Source: DATLGB01 sp038258425
GTDB taxonomy: Bacteria; Actinomycetota; Thermoleophilia; Solirubrobacterales; Solirubrobacteraceae
DNA length: 64,000 nt
Assembly: GCA_038258425.1 (NCBI GenBank)
Contig: JBBSPV010000001.1
Coordinates: 124,001 to 188,000 of the forward strand
Reading direction: 5' to 3'
Position 1 is the first letter of the stretch; every line of letters starts with the position of its first letter. Both the position numbers and the translations under genes were made by a program. Shown in pieces: positions 1 to 8,404 of this stretch. The notes beneath the pieces were generated by a model. It saw nothing but the letters and a program-made list of their open reading frames with translations. It had not been told where the DNA came from and made no database searches.

Positions 1-1028
1 CCGCCGCGGACGTTGACGATCTCGGGGTCGAGCTCTGGCCACTGCTGCAGGCAGGCCAGTGACTGGCCGGCGAAGGCCTCGTTGAGCTCGACGGCCGCCA
101 GGTCGCCCCAGCCGATCCCCGCTCGCCGAAGGGCCCGCTCGGCCGCCTCGACCGGCCCGATCCCGAACACCACGGGATCGACGCCGTGGGCGCCACGGCC
201 GGCGACGCGGGCCAGCGGCCGCCGGCCGAGCCGCGCGCCGGCCGCCTCGTCGCCGATCCACAGGGCGCCGGCCCCGTCGTTGAGCGGCGACGCGTTGCCG
301 GCCGTCACCGTGCCGTCGTCGGCGAACGCGGGCTTGAGCCGTGCGAGCTGCTCGACGCTCGTGTCGGGCCGGATGCCCTCGTCGCGCCCGAGCTCGGCAC
401 CGGGTACGGGTACGACCCACGGGTCGTAGAAGCCCGCCTCCCACGCCGTGTGCGTCAGCCGGTGGCTGCGCACGGCGAACGCGTCCTGCGCCTCCCGGGA
501 GATGCCGTGCAAGCCGACGAGGTGCTCCGTACACGCCCCGAGCGTGATCGTCCAAGGCTCGGGCATCTGCGAATTCACGAGCCGCCAGCCGAGCGTCGTG
601 GAGTGCAGCGTCTCGGACCCGGCCGGGTACGGCTTGTCCGGCTTGAGCAGCACCCACGGCGCGCGCGACATCGACTCCACCCCGCCGACGAGCGTCAGGG
701 AGGCGTCGCCGACCTCGACCATCCGGCTGGCCTGCATCGCGGCGTCCAACGACGAGCCGCACAGGCGGTTGACCGTCGTGCCGGTCACGCTCGTGGGCAG
801 GCCGGCGAGCAGGACGGCCATGCGCGCCACGTCGCGGTTGTCCTCCCCGGCCTGGTTGGCGGCGCCGAAGAGCACGTCGTCGATCTGCGCCGGGTCCAGG
901 GCGGGCGTGCGCGCCACGAGCTCGCGCACGACGTGGGCGGCGAGGTCGTCGGGCCGCACGCCGGCCAGGCCCTTGCCGAGCCGGCCGAACGGCGTGCGGA
1001 TGGCGTCGTAGAGATAGGCGGCGGTCAT
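1..1028 (-). CDS. pcaF: Thiolase (acetyl-CoA acyltransferase), beta-ketoadipyl-CoA thiolase-like, 3' end cut by window edge
   Basis: The product starts MTAAYLYDAIRTPFGR and is readable for about 342 residues before the window ends, so the C-terminal part with the second active-site cysteine is not visible. The nucleophilic cysteine lies in NRLCGSS near residue 90. Later family blocks (GGVESMSRAP, NASPLNDGAGA, ELNEAFAGQ, NVRGG) are in order. Thiolases cleave 3-oxoacyl-CoA with CoA. Its start overlaps the end of a CoA-transferase subunit by four bases (ATGA), and the pair CoA transferase plus thiolase matches the last two steps of the beta-ketoadipate pathway. The family is certain. The substrate (beta-ketoadipyl-CoA) is inferred from the neighbours. 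Confidence 0.85.
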   Translation of the reverse strand, partial: MTAAYLYDAIRTPFGRLGKGLAGVRPDDLAAHVVRELVARTPALDPAQIDDVLFGAANQAGEDNRDVARMAVLLAGLPTSVTGTTVNRLCGSSLDAAMQASRMVEVGDASLTLVGGVESMSRAPWVLLKPDKPYPAGSETLHSTTLGWRLVNSQMPEPWTITLGACTEHLVGLHGISREAQDAFAVRSHRLTHTAWEAGFYDPWVVPVPGAELGRDEGIRPDTSVEQLARLKPAFADDGTVTAGNASPLNDGAGALWIGDEAAGARLGRRPLARVAGRGAHGVDPVVFGIGPVEAAERALRRAGIGWGDLAAVELNEAFAGQSLACLQQWPELDPEIVNVRG

Positions 1029-1720
1029 CGGCTCACCAGGTCGCGCAAGGCATCCAGCTCCCGTCGGGTGGGTTCGTCCGTCGTTCGCAGCTCGTCGGCG
1101 ACGCGGAGGTTCCAGCTCGTGGCCGCGCGCACCTCGCCGGCGTCCACGCCGGGGTGCACGGCCACCAGCACGAGCTCGCCGTCCGCTCCCGGCTCGAGCA
1201 CGCCGAGGTCGGTGATCACCGCCGTCGTGTGCGCCCCGGACGTCGTCCGGAAGTCGAGCTCGTCCACGAACGTCCGGCGCCCGTGCGGCGCGACGACCAT
1301 GACCTCCGGGCAGCCGATGGCGATCTCCGGCGCTCCTCCGGCGCCGGGCAGCCGCGTTCGCGGGCGGTCGTAGGGGCCGATCACCGTCGAGTTGAGGTTC
1401 GCGTGCCGGTCGACCTGGGCGGCGCCGAGGAAGGCGACCTCGATGCGGCCGGGCTGGATCCAGTAGTTGAACATCTCGGGCACCGACACGACGGCGTCGG
1501 CGGTCTCGGCCAGGTCACCGTCGCCGATGGACAGTGGCACGCGATGGGGCTTGGCGCCGATCGTGCCCGACTCGTACACGAGCACGAGCCCGGGCTCGTG
1601 GACCATGCGCGCGAGGATGGCAGCGGTGCTCGGTTTGCCGACGCCGATGAAGACCGACCGCTTGCCCGCCAGCCGTCGCGCGCACGCGATGGTCTGCAGC
1701 TCGCCGCGCTCCCAGCTCAT
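1025..1720 (-). CDS. CoA transferase subunit B (3-oxoadipate/glutaconate CoA-transferase type)
   Basis: A 231-residue protein starting MSWERGELQT. It is the beta subunit of a two-subunit class I CoA transferase. The motif VYESGTIG around residues 49-56 contains the likely catalytic glutamate (E50), which forms the enzyme-CoA thioester in this family. The ATG at 1720 overlaps the subunit A stop, and its own TGA overlaps the thiolase start, so the three genes are translationally coupled. A longer reading to 2005 would run antisense-like through subunit A and was dropped. It resembles the GctB/CatJ branch rather than the shorter classical PcaJ. An IpdB-type role in steroid ring degradation is possible but nothing else here supports it. 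Confidence 0.82.
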   Translation of the reverse strand: MSWERGELQTIACARRLAGKRSVFIGVGKPSTAAILARMVHEPGLVLVYESGTIGAKPHRVPLSIGDGDLAETADAVVSVPEMFNYWIQPGRIEVAFLGAAQVDRHANLNSTVIGPYDRPRTRLPGAGGAPEIAIGCPEVMVVAPHGRRTFVDELDFRTTSGAHTTAVITDLGVLEPGADGELVLVAVHPGVDAGEVRAATSWNLRVADELRTTDEPTRRELDALRDLVSR

Positions 1721-2529
1721 GCCCGAGCTCCCGCGAGCCCGCGGTCCTCCATCCAGCCGCGGAACGTGTCGTCGTCGCGTGCGATCCGGTCCCAGTCGCG
1801 ATAGGCGTCGTTGTCGCGAACGGTGACGCCGTGGGCGTACGACGGCTGCGATCCGCCCGGGGCCGCAGCGACGGCGTCCACGCACCAGCCGGGAATGACC
1901 ACGCCGCCCGGTCGCAGCTCGAGCTCGTCCACGATCCGCTCCACCGTGACCAGCGAGCGCTGCGCTGCGAGCACCGCCTCCTTCTGCACGCCGAGGATGC
2001 CCCACAGCTGCACGTTGCCAGCCGCGTCGGCCTCCTGCGCGTGGATGATCGCCACGTCCGGGTTCAACGCCGGGACCGCGACGAGCACCTCGCCCGTGAA
2101 CGGGCAGGTGATCTCCTCCACCCGCGTGTGCCGCATCAGGTCCGTGCCGCGATAGCCGCGCAGCAGGGCGCAGGGCATCCCCGACGCGCCCGCCACGTAG
2201 CGATTCGCCATACCCGCGTGCGAGTGCTCCTCCACCTCGACGCGCCGCGGCACCCCGCGCTCGATCGCCGCCCGGAAGCGGTGCAGCGACCCCACGCCGG
2301 GGTTGCCGCCGTAGGAGAAGACGAGCTTGCGCGCCGCCCCGACGCCGATCATCTGGTCGTAGAGCACATCGGGCGTCATCCGGATGAGCTCGAGCTCCCT
2401 GCGGCGCTGGCGCAAGACCTCGTGACCCGCCGCGAACGGGATGAGGTGCGTGAAGCCCTCCAGCGCCACGGCGTCCCCGTCACGCACCAGCCCGTCGACC
2501 GCCTCGGCCAGGGCGACGACCTCAGCCAC
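1717..2529 (-). CDS. CoA transferase subunit A (3-oxoadipate/glutaconate CoA-transferase type)
   Basis: With the GTG at 2529 the product has 270 residues, beginning VAEVVALAEAVDGLVRDGD. It carries the alpha-subunit landmarks YDQMIGVGAARKLVFSYGGN and FTGEVLVAVPALNPDVAIIH. It pairs with the next gene to move CoA from succinyl-CoA or acetyl-CoA to a dicarboxylic acid, probably 3-oxoadipate given the thiolase that follows. An ATG at 2589 would add 20 low-complexity residues and run into the divergent TetR gene, so the GTG is preferred. Only about 31 bases separate the two divergent genes, which points to shared control by that TetR protein. Confidence 0.8.
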   Translation of the reverse strand: MAEVVALAEAVDGLVRDGDAVALEGFTHLIPFAAGHEVLRQRRRELELIRMTPDVLYDQMIGVGAARKLVFSYGGNPGVGSLHRFRAAIERGVPRRVEVEEHSHAGMANRYVAGASGMPCALLRGYRGTDLMRHTRVEEITCPFTGEVLVAVPALNPDVAIIHAQEADAAGNVQLWGILGVQKEAVLAAQRSLVTVERIVDELELRPGGVVIPGWCVDAVAAAPGGSQPSYAHGVTVRDNDAYRDWDRIARDDDTFRGWMEDRGLAGARA

Positions 2530-2544
2530 GGTGGGTGGGACCGG

Positions 2545-2550
2545 TAGAGT
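2545..2550 (+). promoter_or_regulatory. Candidate -10 element for a leaderless TetR transcript
   Basis: TAGAGT fits the TANNNT -10 pattern and lies 10 bases before the GTG at 2561. Transcription starting near that GTG would give a leaderless mRNA, common in actinobacteria. No clear -35 is visible. The element sits in the 31-base gap to the divergent CoA-transferase gene. Confidence 0.35.
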
Positions 2551-2560
2551 CGGCGTCGTC

Positions 2561-3223
2561 GTGACGACGCCGGTCGCCGAGCTGCGCATCGACAGCGCCC
2601 GGACGCGCCGCGCGATCCTGCGGGCGGCACGCGACCTCTGTCGCGAAGCGGGCTACGAGCACGTCCGGATGGCCGACATCGCCGAGCGGGTGCCGTGCGC
2701 GCGGGCCACGGTCTACAACCACTTCGCCAACCGCGACGAGCTGCTCGAGGCACTGTGCACGGAGTACCTCGAGGGATACCTGCGGATCACGGCCCGCGTC
2801 CGGGCGTGGGCCGCGCCGCACAACACGATCTTCGAGGTCCTGCGCGAGACCGTGGCCGAGGAGCTGCGCTGGCGCGCCGCCCACGCCGAGCTGCGAGGAG
2901 CGCTCGACAGCGCGAGGCGCCTGCGCAAGCCGTTCTACCTGCGCGAGGATCGGCGCATCGACGACGCCATGCTCCTGTGGTTCGGCGGCATCTACGCGGC
3001 CTCGCAGGCGGCCGGGCTGCTGCGCGACGACGTCGACCTGGCCTCTGCTACGCCCGTGGTCTACGCGATGATCGACCATGTCGTCGCCGAGTTCCCGGTG
3101 CCGACCGCCGAGGATGACCTCGCGCGGGCGGCCGATAGGGTCGCCCGGCTGCAGTGGCACGCGCTGTACGTCGCCACGCCGGAGCGGGCGCCGCTCTTCG
3201 GCACGCTCCGGCTGCAGGAGTGA
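2561..3223 (+). CDS. TetR/AcrR-family transcriptional regulator
   Basis: The protein has 220 residues from the GTG at 2561 (VTTPVAELRIDSARTRRAIL). The N-terminal helix-turn-helix covers about residues 12-60, with ADIAERVPCARATVYNHFAN as the recognition region. The remainder is an all-helical ligand-binding domain with no recognisable ligand signature. It is divergent from the CoA-transferase/thiolase genes with almost no spacer, so it most likely represses them and itself in response to a pathway intermediate. An upstream ATG at 2441 lies inside the opposite gene and was rejected. Confidence 0.85.
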   Translation: MTTPVAELRIDSARTRRAILRAARDLCREAGYEHVRMADIAERVPCARATVYNHFANRDELLEALCTEYLEGYLRITARVRAWAAPHNTIFEVLRETVAEELRWRAAHAELRGALDSARRLRKPFYLREDRRIDDAMLLWFGGIYAASQAAGLLRDDVDLASATPVVYAMIDHVVAEFPVPTAEDDLARAADRVARLQWHALYVATPERAPLFGTLRLQE

Positions 3224-3240
3224 CCGCTCGGCAGCGTCGG

Positions 3241-4629
3241 TCACGACGTCCACGCTCCCGGCGTCTCGGCGGCCAGCAGCGCGAGGGCGGCGTTGGGATC
3301 CGGCCCGGCGAGGAGCCCCGCGGCCGCCAGCACGTAGCTCGTGTCCACGACGACCCGGGCGTCGCGTGGCGCCGGCCGCCGGTCGTCGAGGCGCTCCACC
3401 GCCCGATTGACCGCGTCGTGGGCGCCCTGCGGGTCGCGAACGAGCGACCCGCCTGTGGCGAGCAGGACGTCGGCGTCACGCAGGTCGCGACCGTCGAGGA
3501 CCACCTCGGCTCCCTCCCCCGGCACGTAGCGCGTCGACCGGAGTCCGACGTGGCGCTGCAGGGCGAGGGTGGCGCAGCTCGTGGCCAGCGCGCGATCGAC
3601 CCGCCGCCCCCACTCGTCCGCCGGGACGAAGGATGGCGTCCGGCGGCGCGTGGCCACGGCTTCTCGCAACGCCTCGCGCGGCGCGCCGACGGCCTCGGCC
3701 AGCCACGGCGCGTCGAGGCCCAGGACGGTGTCGGCGCTCCAACGGACACCGAGATCGCCCTCCACGGTGCGGGCGGAGCGGGCCGGAGCCGGTGCGGCGC
3801 GCCCGAGGCGCTCCGGCGACGCGGCGGCCCGCACCACGGAGTGGACGTCGGTCGTCGCGCCCCCTACGTCGACCACGACGACCGTGCCCCGGGCGGGCCG
3901 CGCGGCGGAGTCGGCGGCGAGCAACTCGGCTGCGGCCAGCACCGCGGCCGGGCTCGGCATCACCACCGAGCCGAGGAGCCCCGCCGTGCGCGACAGCCCC
4001 TTGGCGTGGACGACGCGCCCGATGAAGACCTCGCGGATCGCCTCGCGGGCCGGTTCGTCGCACTCGCGGTCGACGCGCGGGAGCACGTTGGCGACGACGT
4101 GGATCTCGTGGCCGACAGCCTCGAAGATCCGGCCGGCCTCGGCTGCGACGTCGCGGTTGCACGCCACGACGACCGTCGCCGCGCCGTCCGCCGCCGCCAC
4201 CGCCCGGGCGTTGGCCAGCACCCGGTCGCGCTCCCCACCGTCAGTGCCGCCGGCGAAGAGGATGACGTCGACCGCCTGGTCGTGGATGGCGGCGGTCTCG
4301 TCGGGGCCGAGCCGCCCCGACCAGACCGCCTCGACCTTGGCGCCGGCGCTCAGCGCGCACCGGCGGGCGGCGGCGGCCGTGAGGTCGTCCACGAGCCCGA
4401 CGGCGGCCATCCGCAGTCCGCCGGCCGCACTCGAGGCCGCGAGCGCGCGGTCGACGCGCCCCAAGCCGGCCAGCTCCAGCGCCTCCGCGCGAGCACGCTC
4501 GAAGCCGATTGCGACGTCGTCCTCGATCGTCGTCGGGTGCTGCGCCGTGGCCAGCAACCGGCCCGTCGGCGCCTCGACCAGCGCGACTTTCGTGAAGGTG
4601 CTGCCGAAGTCCGTGAGCGCGTAGACCAC
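3241..4629 (-). CDS. GlmL/MutL-type ATPase associated with B12-dependent mutases
   Basis: The product has 462 residues, normal for the family. An ASKHA-type fold is indicated by DFGSTFTK at residues 7-14 and by VVVDVGGATTDVHSVV near the middle. LFAGGTDGGERDRVLANA is typical of the glutamate-mutase-associated GlmL family. These proteins accompany adenosylcobalamin mutases and are thought to act as reactivating or chaperone factors. The gene starts 8 bases after the stop of the B12 mutase gene and is the last gene of the long minus-strand operon, so the two proteins almost certainly work together. The substrate of the pair is unknown. Confidence 0.82.
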   Translation of the reverse strand: MVYALTDFGSTFTKVALVEAPTGRLLATAQHPTTIEDDVAIGFERARAEALELAGLGRVDRALAASSAAGGLRMAAVGLVDDLTAAAARRCALSAGAKVEAVWSGRLGPDETAAIHDQAVDVILFAGGTDGGERDRVLANARAVAAADGAATVVVACNRDVAAEAGRIFEAVGHEIHVVANVLPRVDRECDEPAREAIREVFIGRVVHAKGLSRTAGLLGSVVMPSPAAVLAAAELLAADSAARPARGTVVVVDVGGATTDVHSVVRAAASPERLGRAAPAPARSARTVEGDLGVRWSADTVLGLDAPWLAEAVGAPREALREAVATRRRTPSFVPADEWGRRVDRALATSCATLALQRHVGLRSTRYVPGEGAEVVLDGRDLRDADVLLATGGSLVRDPQGAHDAVNRAVERLDDRRPAPRDARVVVDTSYVLAAAGLLAGPDPNAALALLAAETPGAWTS

Positions 4630-4636
4630 GGAGGCG

Positions 4637-6394
4637 CTAGCCGACGGTCTGCACCTGCCGGATGAGTTCCGGCAGGTCCTCCGGGGTCCGGATGCCGTGC
4701 TCGTGCAGGTGGGCGCGGACGTCGACCGGCGTGGGCGAATCGTCCTCGTCCTCGTTCAGCACGCCGCCCATGAAGATCGGCGCGGAGGACTCCGAGGCCG
4801 CGAGCTCGCGAGCGAGCGCGATCCCGAACGACCGGGCCACCCCGTTGTGCGTCGTCACGGCGATGGCGTCCGCCGCCACCTCGACGGCGACCTTGGCGAT
4901 GTCCTCGGGATCGCGGCTGACCCCGACGTCGATGACGTCGGCCCCGGCCGCCTCGAGGACCGAGCGCAGCAGGTAGAGCGCGAAGTGGTGCACGTCGGTC
5001 GAGGCCACGACGACGGAGCGGTCGTGCAAGGCGTCGGCGCCGAGCCGGTCGCGGACGTCGGCGAGCGCCGCGGCTCGCGACTCCATCGTGCGTCCCACGA
5101 GGTCCGTGCGCAGCACCTGCTTGCGACCCGTGAGCTCGCGTTCGTCGAGCTCGCCCGCGCCGAACACACGCTCGAACATCTCCGCGCCGACGCGCTTCAT
5201 GGCGAGCAGCATCTGCAGGGCGTCGCGCGTGTCGACGCCGGTCGCGGACGCCGTCTCCAGGAAGCCGTCGAAGACGCGGCGGCCGGCCGCGACCAGGTGG
5301 TCCCGCCGAGCTTCCAGCGCCCGCCAGTCGACCATGCGCTCCAGGGAGGGCAGATAGTCCTCGACGCGGCGGTTGACCGCGTGGACCTCGGCGATCTCCT
5401 CCCAGGAGGGGATGCGGACGGACTCCGTGACGGGCACGGCGATCTGCCCCGCGGCGATCCCGTAGCGCCGGCAGACGACCTTGGTCATGAGCACGTCGAC
5501 CGAGACGCCGGCGAAGTTCTCGCTGAGGTCCTCACCGTGACTGATCGTGTCGCCCTGGATGTAGGCGGGCGGCACGGCTTGGGGGTTGACGGCGTGCAGC
5601 GCCATGGTCACGGCAGCCTTGTGCTCCGGGTCGGCGGTCAGCCCGCCCCACGAGACGCTGTAGGGCGCACCGAGCAGCTCCTCGAACACGTAGCGCTCGA
5701 GCATGGCCCAGCCCACGACGCTCGCGTAGTCGCCGAACACCCCGCAGTAGCCATCGTCGATGTAGCCGTTGAGGCAGGCGCCCTCGTCGCGCTTGGCGGC
5801 GAGGATGGCGGCCGCGGTCACGACCGCGCCGAGTTGCGCCGGCTCGTCGTCCCAGTAGGGCCAGCGCCAGGTGAACTGGCTCGCGACGCCGACGGTGGTC
5901 ACCCCCGCGCGCAGGGCGGCGGTGGCGTTCGGCACGGACCCGGGACCGCCGATCATGTTGTCCCCGGCTTCGGGTTGGATCGGGACCGTGTTGCCGAGCT
6001 CCCACCAGTCCTCGTCCGTCCACAGGCACGGGCCGGTCTCCACGGGTGCGTCCCTGCGCATCTCGGGCGGAAGCCCCATGCGGCGTTCGGCGAGCAGCTC
6101 GTAGCGATCCGGGGGCCGAATCCCGCGCCGGAGGGCGTCCTCGTAGATGTGCTCGAGCGCCGCCTTGGTGTCGGCCCAGGTGTTGAGCCCGATGTTCATG
6201 GCCGTGCACGGGATGCCCTCCGCGGCCGCCCGACGCCGGTACTCGATCTCCGAACGCACGCCCTTCTCCTCGAAGTAGAGCGTGTGCCCGAGCTCGATGT
6301 CGGCGGCGAGCCGGCGGGCCTCCGCGACGAGGTCGCCGCTGGACGGGAGGTCCCGCGGCACGAGGGCTCCGAGGTCGATCGAGGTTGGTCGCAT
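4637..6394 (-). CDS. Adenosylcobalamin-dependent mutase, fused catalytic and B12-binding domains, unknown substrate
   Basis: A 585-residue protein. Residues 1 to about 440 resemble the barrel of carbon-skeleton mutases such as the glutamate mutase epsilon chain (PEAGDNMIGGPGSVPN near 141-155, SWGGLTADPEHKAA near 248-261). Residues about 455-585 form a flavodoxin-like B12-binding domain. There the usual DxHxxG reads D467-V-H469-H-F-A472, so the last glycine is alanine. TTH at 514-516 and GG at 543-544 take the places of the later cofactor-loop elements. Glutamate mutase normally has separate E and S chains, so the fusion is unusual. The GlmL-type partner directly follows. Which rearrangement it catalyses cannot be read from the sequence. 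Confidence 0.75.
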   Translation of the reverse strand: MRPTSIDLGALVPRDLPSSGDLVAEARRLAADIELGHTLYFEEKGVRSEIEYRRRAAAEGIPCTAMNIGLNTWADTKAALEHIYEDALRRGIRPPDRYELLAERRMGLPPEMRRDAPVETGPCLWTDEDWWELGNTVPIQPEAGDNMIGGPGSVPNATAALRAGVTTVGVASQFTWRWPYWDDEPAQLGAVVTAAAILAAKRDEGACLNGYIDDGYCGVFGDYASVVGWAMLERYVFEELLGAPYSVSWGGLTADPEHKAAVTMALHAVNPQAVPPAYIQGDTISHGEDLSENFAGVSVDVLMTKVVCRRYGIAAGQIAVPVTESVRIPSWEEIAEVHAVNRRVEDYLPSLERMVDWRALEARRDHLVAAGRRVFDGFLETASATGVDTRDALQMLLAMKRVGAEMFERVFGAGELDERELTGRKQVLRTDLVGRTMESRAAALADVRDRLGADALHDRSVVVASTDVHHFALYLLRSVLEAAGADVIDVGVSRDPEDIAKVAVEVAADAIAVTTHNGVARSFGIALARELAASESSAPIFMGGVLNEDEDDSPTPVDVRAHLHEHGIRTPEDLPELIRQVQTVG

Positions 6395-6400
6395 CGAGGC

Positions 6401-7186
6401 CTACGGCACCGGCGCCGTGGTCGTCTGTCCACCGTCGACGAAGATCGTCGTGCCGGTCAAGAAGCCTGGAGCCTCCGTCGCGAGATAGGCGACGACGTTG
6501 CCGATCTCCTCGGGCTGTCCGACGCGAGCCAGGGGATTGACGTGCCGCAGGTCCTCCTCCGTCGCCTCGGCGAGGAACTCGGCCACCATCGCCGTGTCCA
6601 CCCAGCCCGGCGCGACCGAGTTGACCGCGATGTCGTGCGTGGCCAGATCGACCGCCATGGACTTCGCCACGGAGATGATGCCGGCCTTCGCCGCGCTGTA
6701 GTGCGCCGTCTCGGGCTCGGATTCGGCGCCGTTGATCGAGGAGATGAGGACGATGCGGCCGCCGCCGTGGTCGCGCATGTGCCGCGCGCCGGCGATGGCG
6801 ACGAGCACGCTGCCCCGCAGCACGACGTCAAGGCAGGCGTCCCAGCTGTCCGCTGTGAGGTCGAGGACGTGCGCGGGCTCGAAGTTCGCCGCGGCCGTGA
6901 CGACGATGTCGACGCCGCCGAGTCGGTCGACGGCGTCCGCCACGACCGCTTCGCACTCCTCAGGGCGGCCGACGTCGGCGGCGCGGATCTCCACCCTGAC
7001 TTCGGGAACCGCCGAGGCGATCTGCGCCCGCGTCGCCTCCAGCGCGTCGGCGCGACGGCCGGCGAGCACGAGGTCGCACCCGCTCATCGCGAGCGCCCGG
7101 GCGCAGGCGCGACCGATGCCGCTGCCGGCGCCGGTGACGAGGGCGACGCGACGGTGGGCCGAGCCGGAAGCGCCCACGGCCGTCAC
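6401..7186 (-). CDS. Short-chain dehydrogenase/reductase (SDR)
   Basis: With the GTG at 7186 the product has 261 residues. The cofactor motif TGAGSGIG is at about 18-25. The catalytic Ser and Tyr-xxx-Lys are in LISSINGAES and HYSAAKAG. The C-terminus FVDGGQTTT is typical of classical SDRs. In place of the usual NNAG motif it has TAAANF. It overlaps the previous SDR by four bases and ends 6 bases before the mutase start. It probably oxidises or reduces a hydroxy/keto intermediate of the same pathway using NAD(P). Confidence 0.8.
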   Translation of the reverse strand: MTAVGASGSAHRRVALVTGAGSGIGRACARALAMSGCDLVLAGRRADALEATRAQIASAVPEVRVEIRAADVGRPEECEAVVADAVDRLGGVDIVVTAAANFEPAHVLDLTADSWDACLDVVLRGSVLVAIAGARHMRDHGGGRIVLISSINGAESEPETAHYSAAKAGIISVAKSMAVDLATHDIAVNSVAPGWVDTAMVAEFLAEATEEDLRHVNPLARVGQPEEIGNVVAYLATEAPGFLTGTTIFVDGGQTTTAPVP

Positions 7187-7932
7187 TGCGCCAGGAACCC
7201 GCCGTCGATGACGAGCTCCGTTCCCGTGACGAAGGACGACTCCTCCGAGGCGAGGTACAGCACGCCGGGCGAGATCTCCTGCGCCTGCGCGCCCCGCTTC
7301 ATCGGCGTGAGCGCCGCGACCGCCGCCTCGACCCCCGGCCCCTCGTCGTCGAGCATCGGCGTCAGGACGAGGCCCGGGCACACGCTGTTGGCCCGGATGC
7401 CGTCGCCGACATAGGAGAGTGCCGCGCTGCGGGTCATCTGCAGGACGGCGCCCTTGCTCGCCTGGTAGGCGATGTTGGCCTCCGCGCCCACCGCGCCCCA
7501 GATCGACGAGATGTTGACGATCGATCCGCCGCCGGCCCGCTGCATGGCCGGGATCGCGGCGCGCATGCCGAGGAAGACGCCGGTCTGGTTGATCGCGACC
7601 ACCCGGTCCCAATGCTCGTCGGTCTCCTCGAGGATCCCCGGCATGCCGTGCACCCCGGCGTTGTTGACGAGCACGTCGAGCTTGCCGTAGCGCTCCTCGG
7701 CGAGGGCCACCGCCGCCCGCCAGTCCGCATCCTGCGTCACGTCGAGATGGACGTAGCTCGCCGACAACCCGTCGTCGACGAGGGCTGCGGTCGTCGCGGC
7801 GCCCTCCTCGTCGAGCACGTCTGCGAGTACGACGCTGGCGCCCTCCCGGGCGAGCAGCGCCGCGTGGGCGGCGCCCTGCCCGCGAGACGCCCCGGTGATC
7901 AACGCGACCTTGTCTTCAACCCGTCCACGCAC
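7183..7932 (-). CDS. Short-chain dehydrogenase/reductase (SDR), glucose-1-dehydrogenase-like
   Basis: A 249-residue classical SDR: TGASRGQG at 13-20, LVNNAGVHG mid-protein, Ser in NISSIWG, Tyr and Lys in AYQASKGAV, and C-terminal LVIDGGFLAQ. It is the first of two SDRs in tandem in the operon. The two share only family-level motifs and are not recent copies of each other. A 49-base gap separates it from the aconitase X small-subunit stop. The substrate is not evident. Confidence 0.82.
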   Translation of the reverse strand: MRGRVEDKVALITGASRGQGAAHAALLAREGASVVLADVLDEEGAATTAALVDDGLSASYVHLDVTQDADWRAAVALAEERYGKLDVLVNNAGVHGMPGILEETDEHWDRVVAINQTGVFLGMRAAIPAMQRAGGGSIVNISSIWGAVGAEANIAYQASKGAVLQMTRSAALSYVGDGIRANSVCPGLVLTPMLDDEGPGVEAAVAALTPMKRGAQAQEISPGVLYLASEESSFVTGTELVIDGGFLAQ

Positions 7933-7981
7933 CTGCGCTGCTCCTCGCTTCCCCCCCTTGGATGCCCGGCGGAGACGGACG

Positions 7982-8404
7982 CTAGTCGATATTGGACACC
8001 GTGTCCAGGTTCAGCGTCCCGTCCGGTCGGACGCTCGCATGACGCGCGCCGAGTGCGCGGGCGAAGAGGTCGGGCTCCGCGACGAGCAGCGGGAGCGAGC
8101 GCCCGAAGAGCTCCTCGGCGACGACGATGCCGGCGGCGAGGACCGCGTCGAGCCCCCGGAGCACGATGGCGGCCGGAGCGCATCCGGCGTGGATGAGCTC
8201 GAGCAGGACCGCGCTGGCCGAGGACGACCCCCGGCCGGCGGGCAGGACGACCACGTGGCCGGTCAGGCGCCGTCCGCACAGCGGGTGGGTGCGGTCGATG
8301 ACCTCGCTCGTACGCGCGTCGACGCCGCCCCACAGGCTCAGCGGGACGTCCGAGGCGAGGACGGGGCCGTCCGCGCTGCCGGCGACGATCACGCGCGCCC
8401 TCAC
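7982..8404 (-). CDS. Aconitase X small (swivel) subunit, DUF126 type
   Basis: A 140-residue protein from the GTG at 8404. It shows the DUF126 swivel-domain pattern: SLWGGVDARTSEVIDRTHPL, GRRLTGHVVVLPAGRGSSSA and AGCAPAAIVLRGLDAVLAAG. The serine-rich GRGSSSAS loop is a known substrate-binding feature of aconitase X. It overlaps the large subunit by four bases (GTGA), as expected for a heteromeric enzyme. Bacterial aconitase X enzymes characterised so far act as cis-3-hydroxy-L-proline dehydratases, which fits the proline-racemase-fold gene upstream. Other hydroxy acid dehydrations remain possible. Confidence 0.85.
   Translation of the reverse strand: MRARVIVAGSADGPVLASDVPLSLWGGVDARTSEVIDRTHPLCGRRLTGHVVVLPAGRGSSSASAVLLELIHAGCAPAAIVLRGLDAVLAAGIVVAEELFGRSLPLLVAEPDLFARALGARHASVRPDGTLNLDTVSNID

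Noticed and set aside
186..1373. Long plus-strand open frame opposite the thiolase and CoA transferase
   Set aside because: It is antisense to clear coding genes, rich in Arg, Pro and Gly, and has no family features. High GC makes such shadow frames common throughout the window.
1025..2529. CoA transferase as IpdAB of steroid degradation
   Set aside because: Fold and length would allow it, but the directly coupled thiolase and lack of other steroid genes fit the beta-ketoadipate pathway better.
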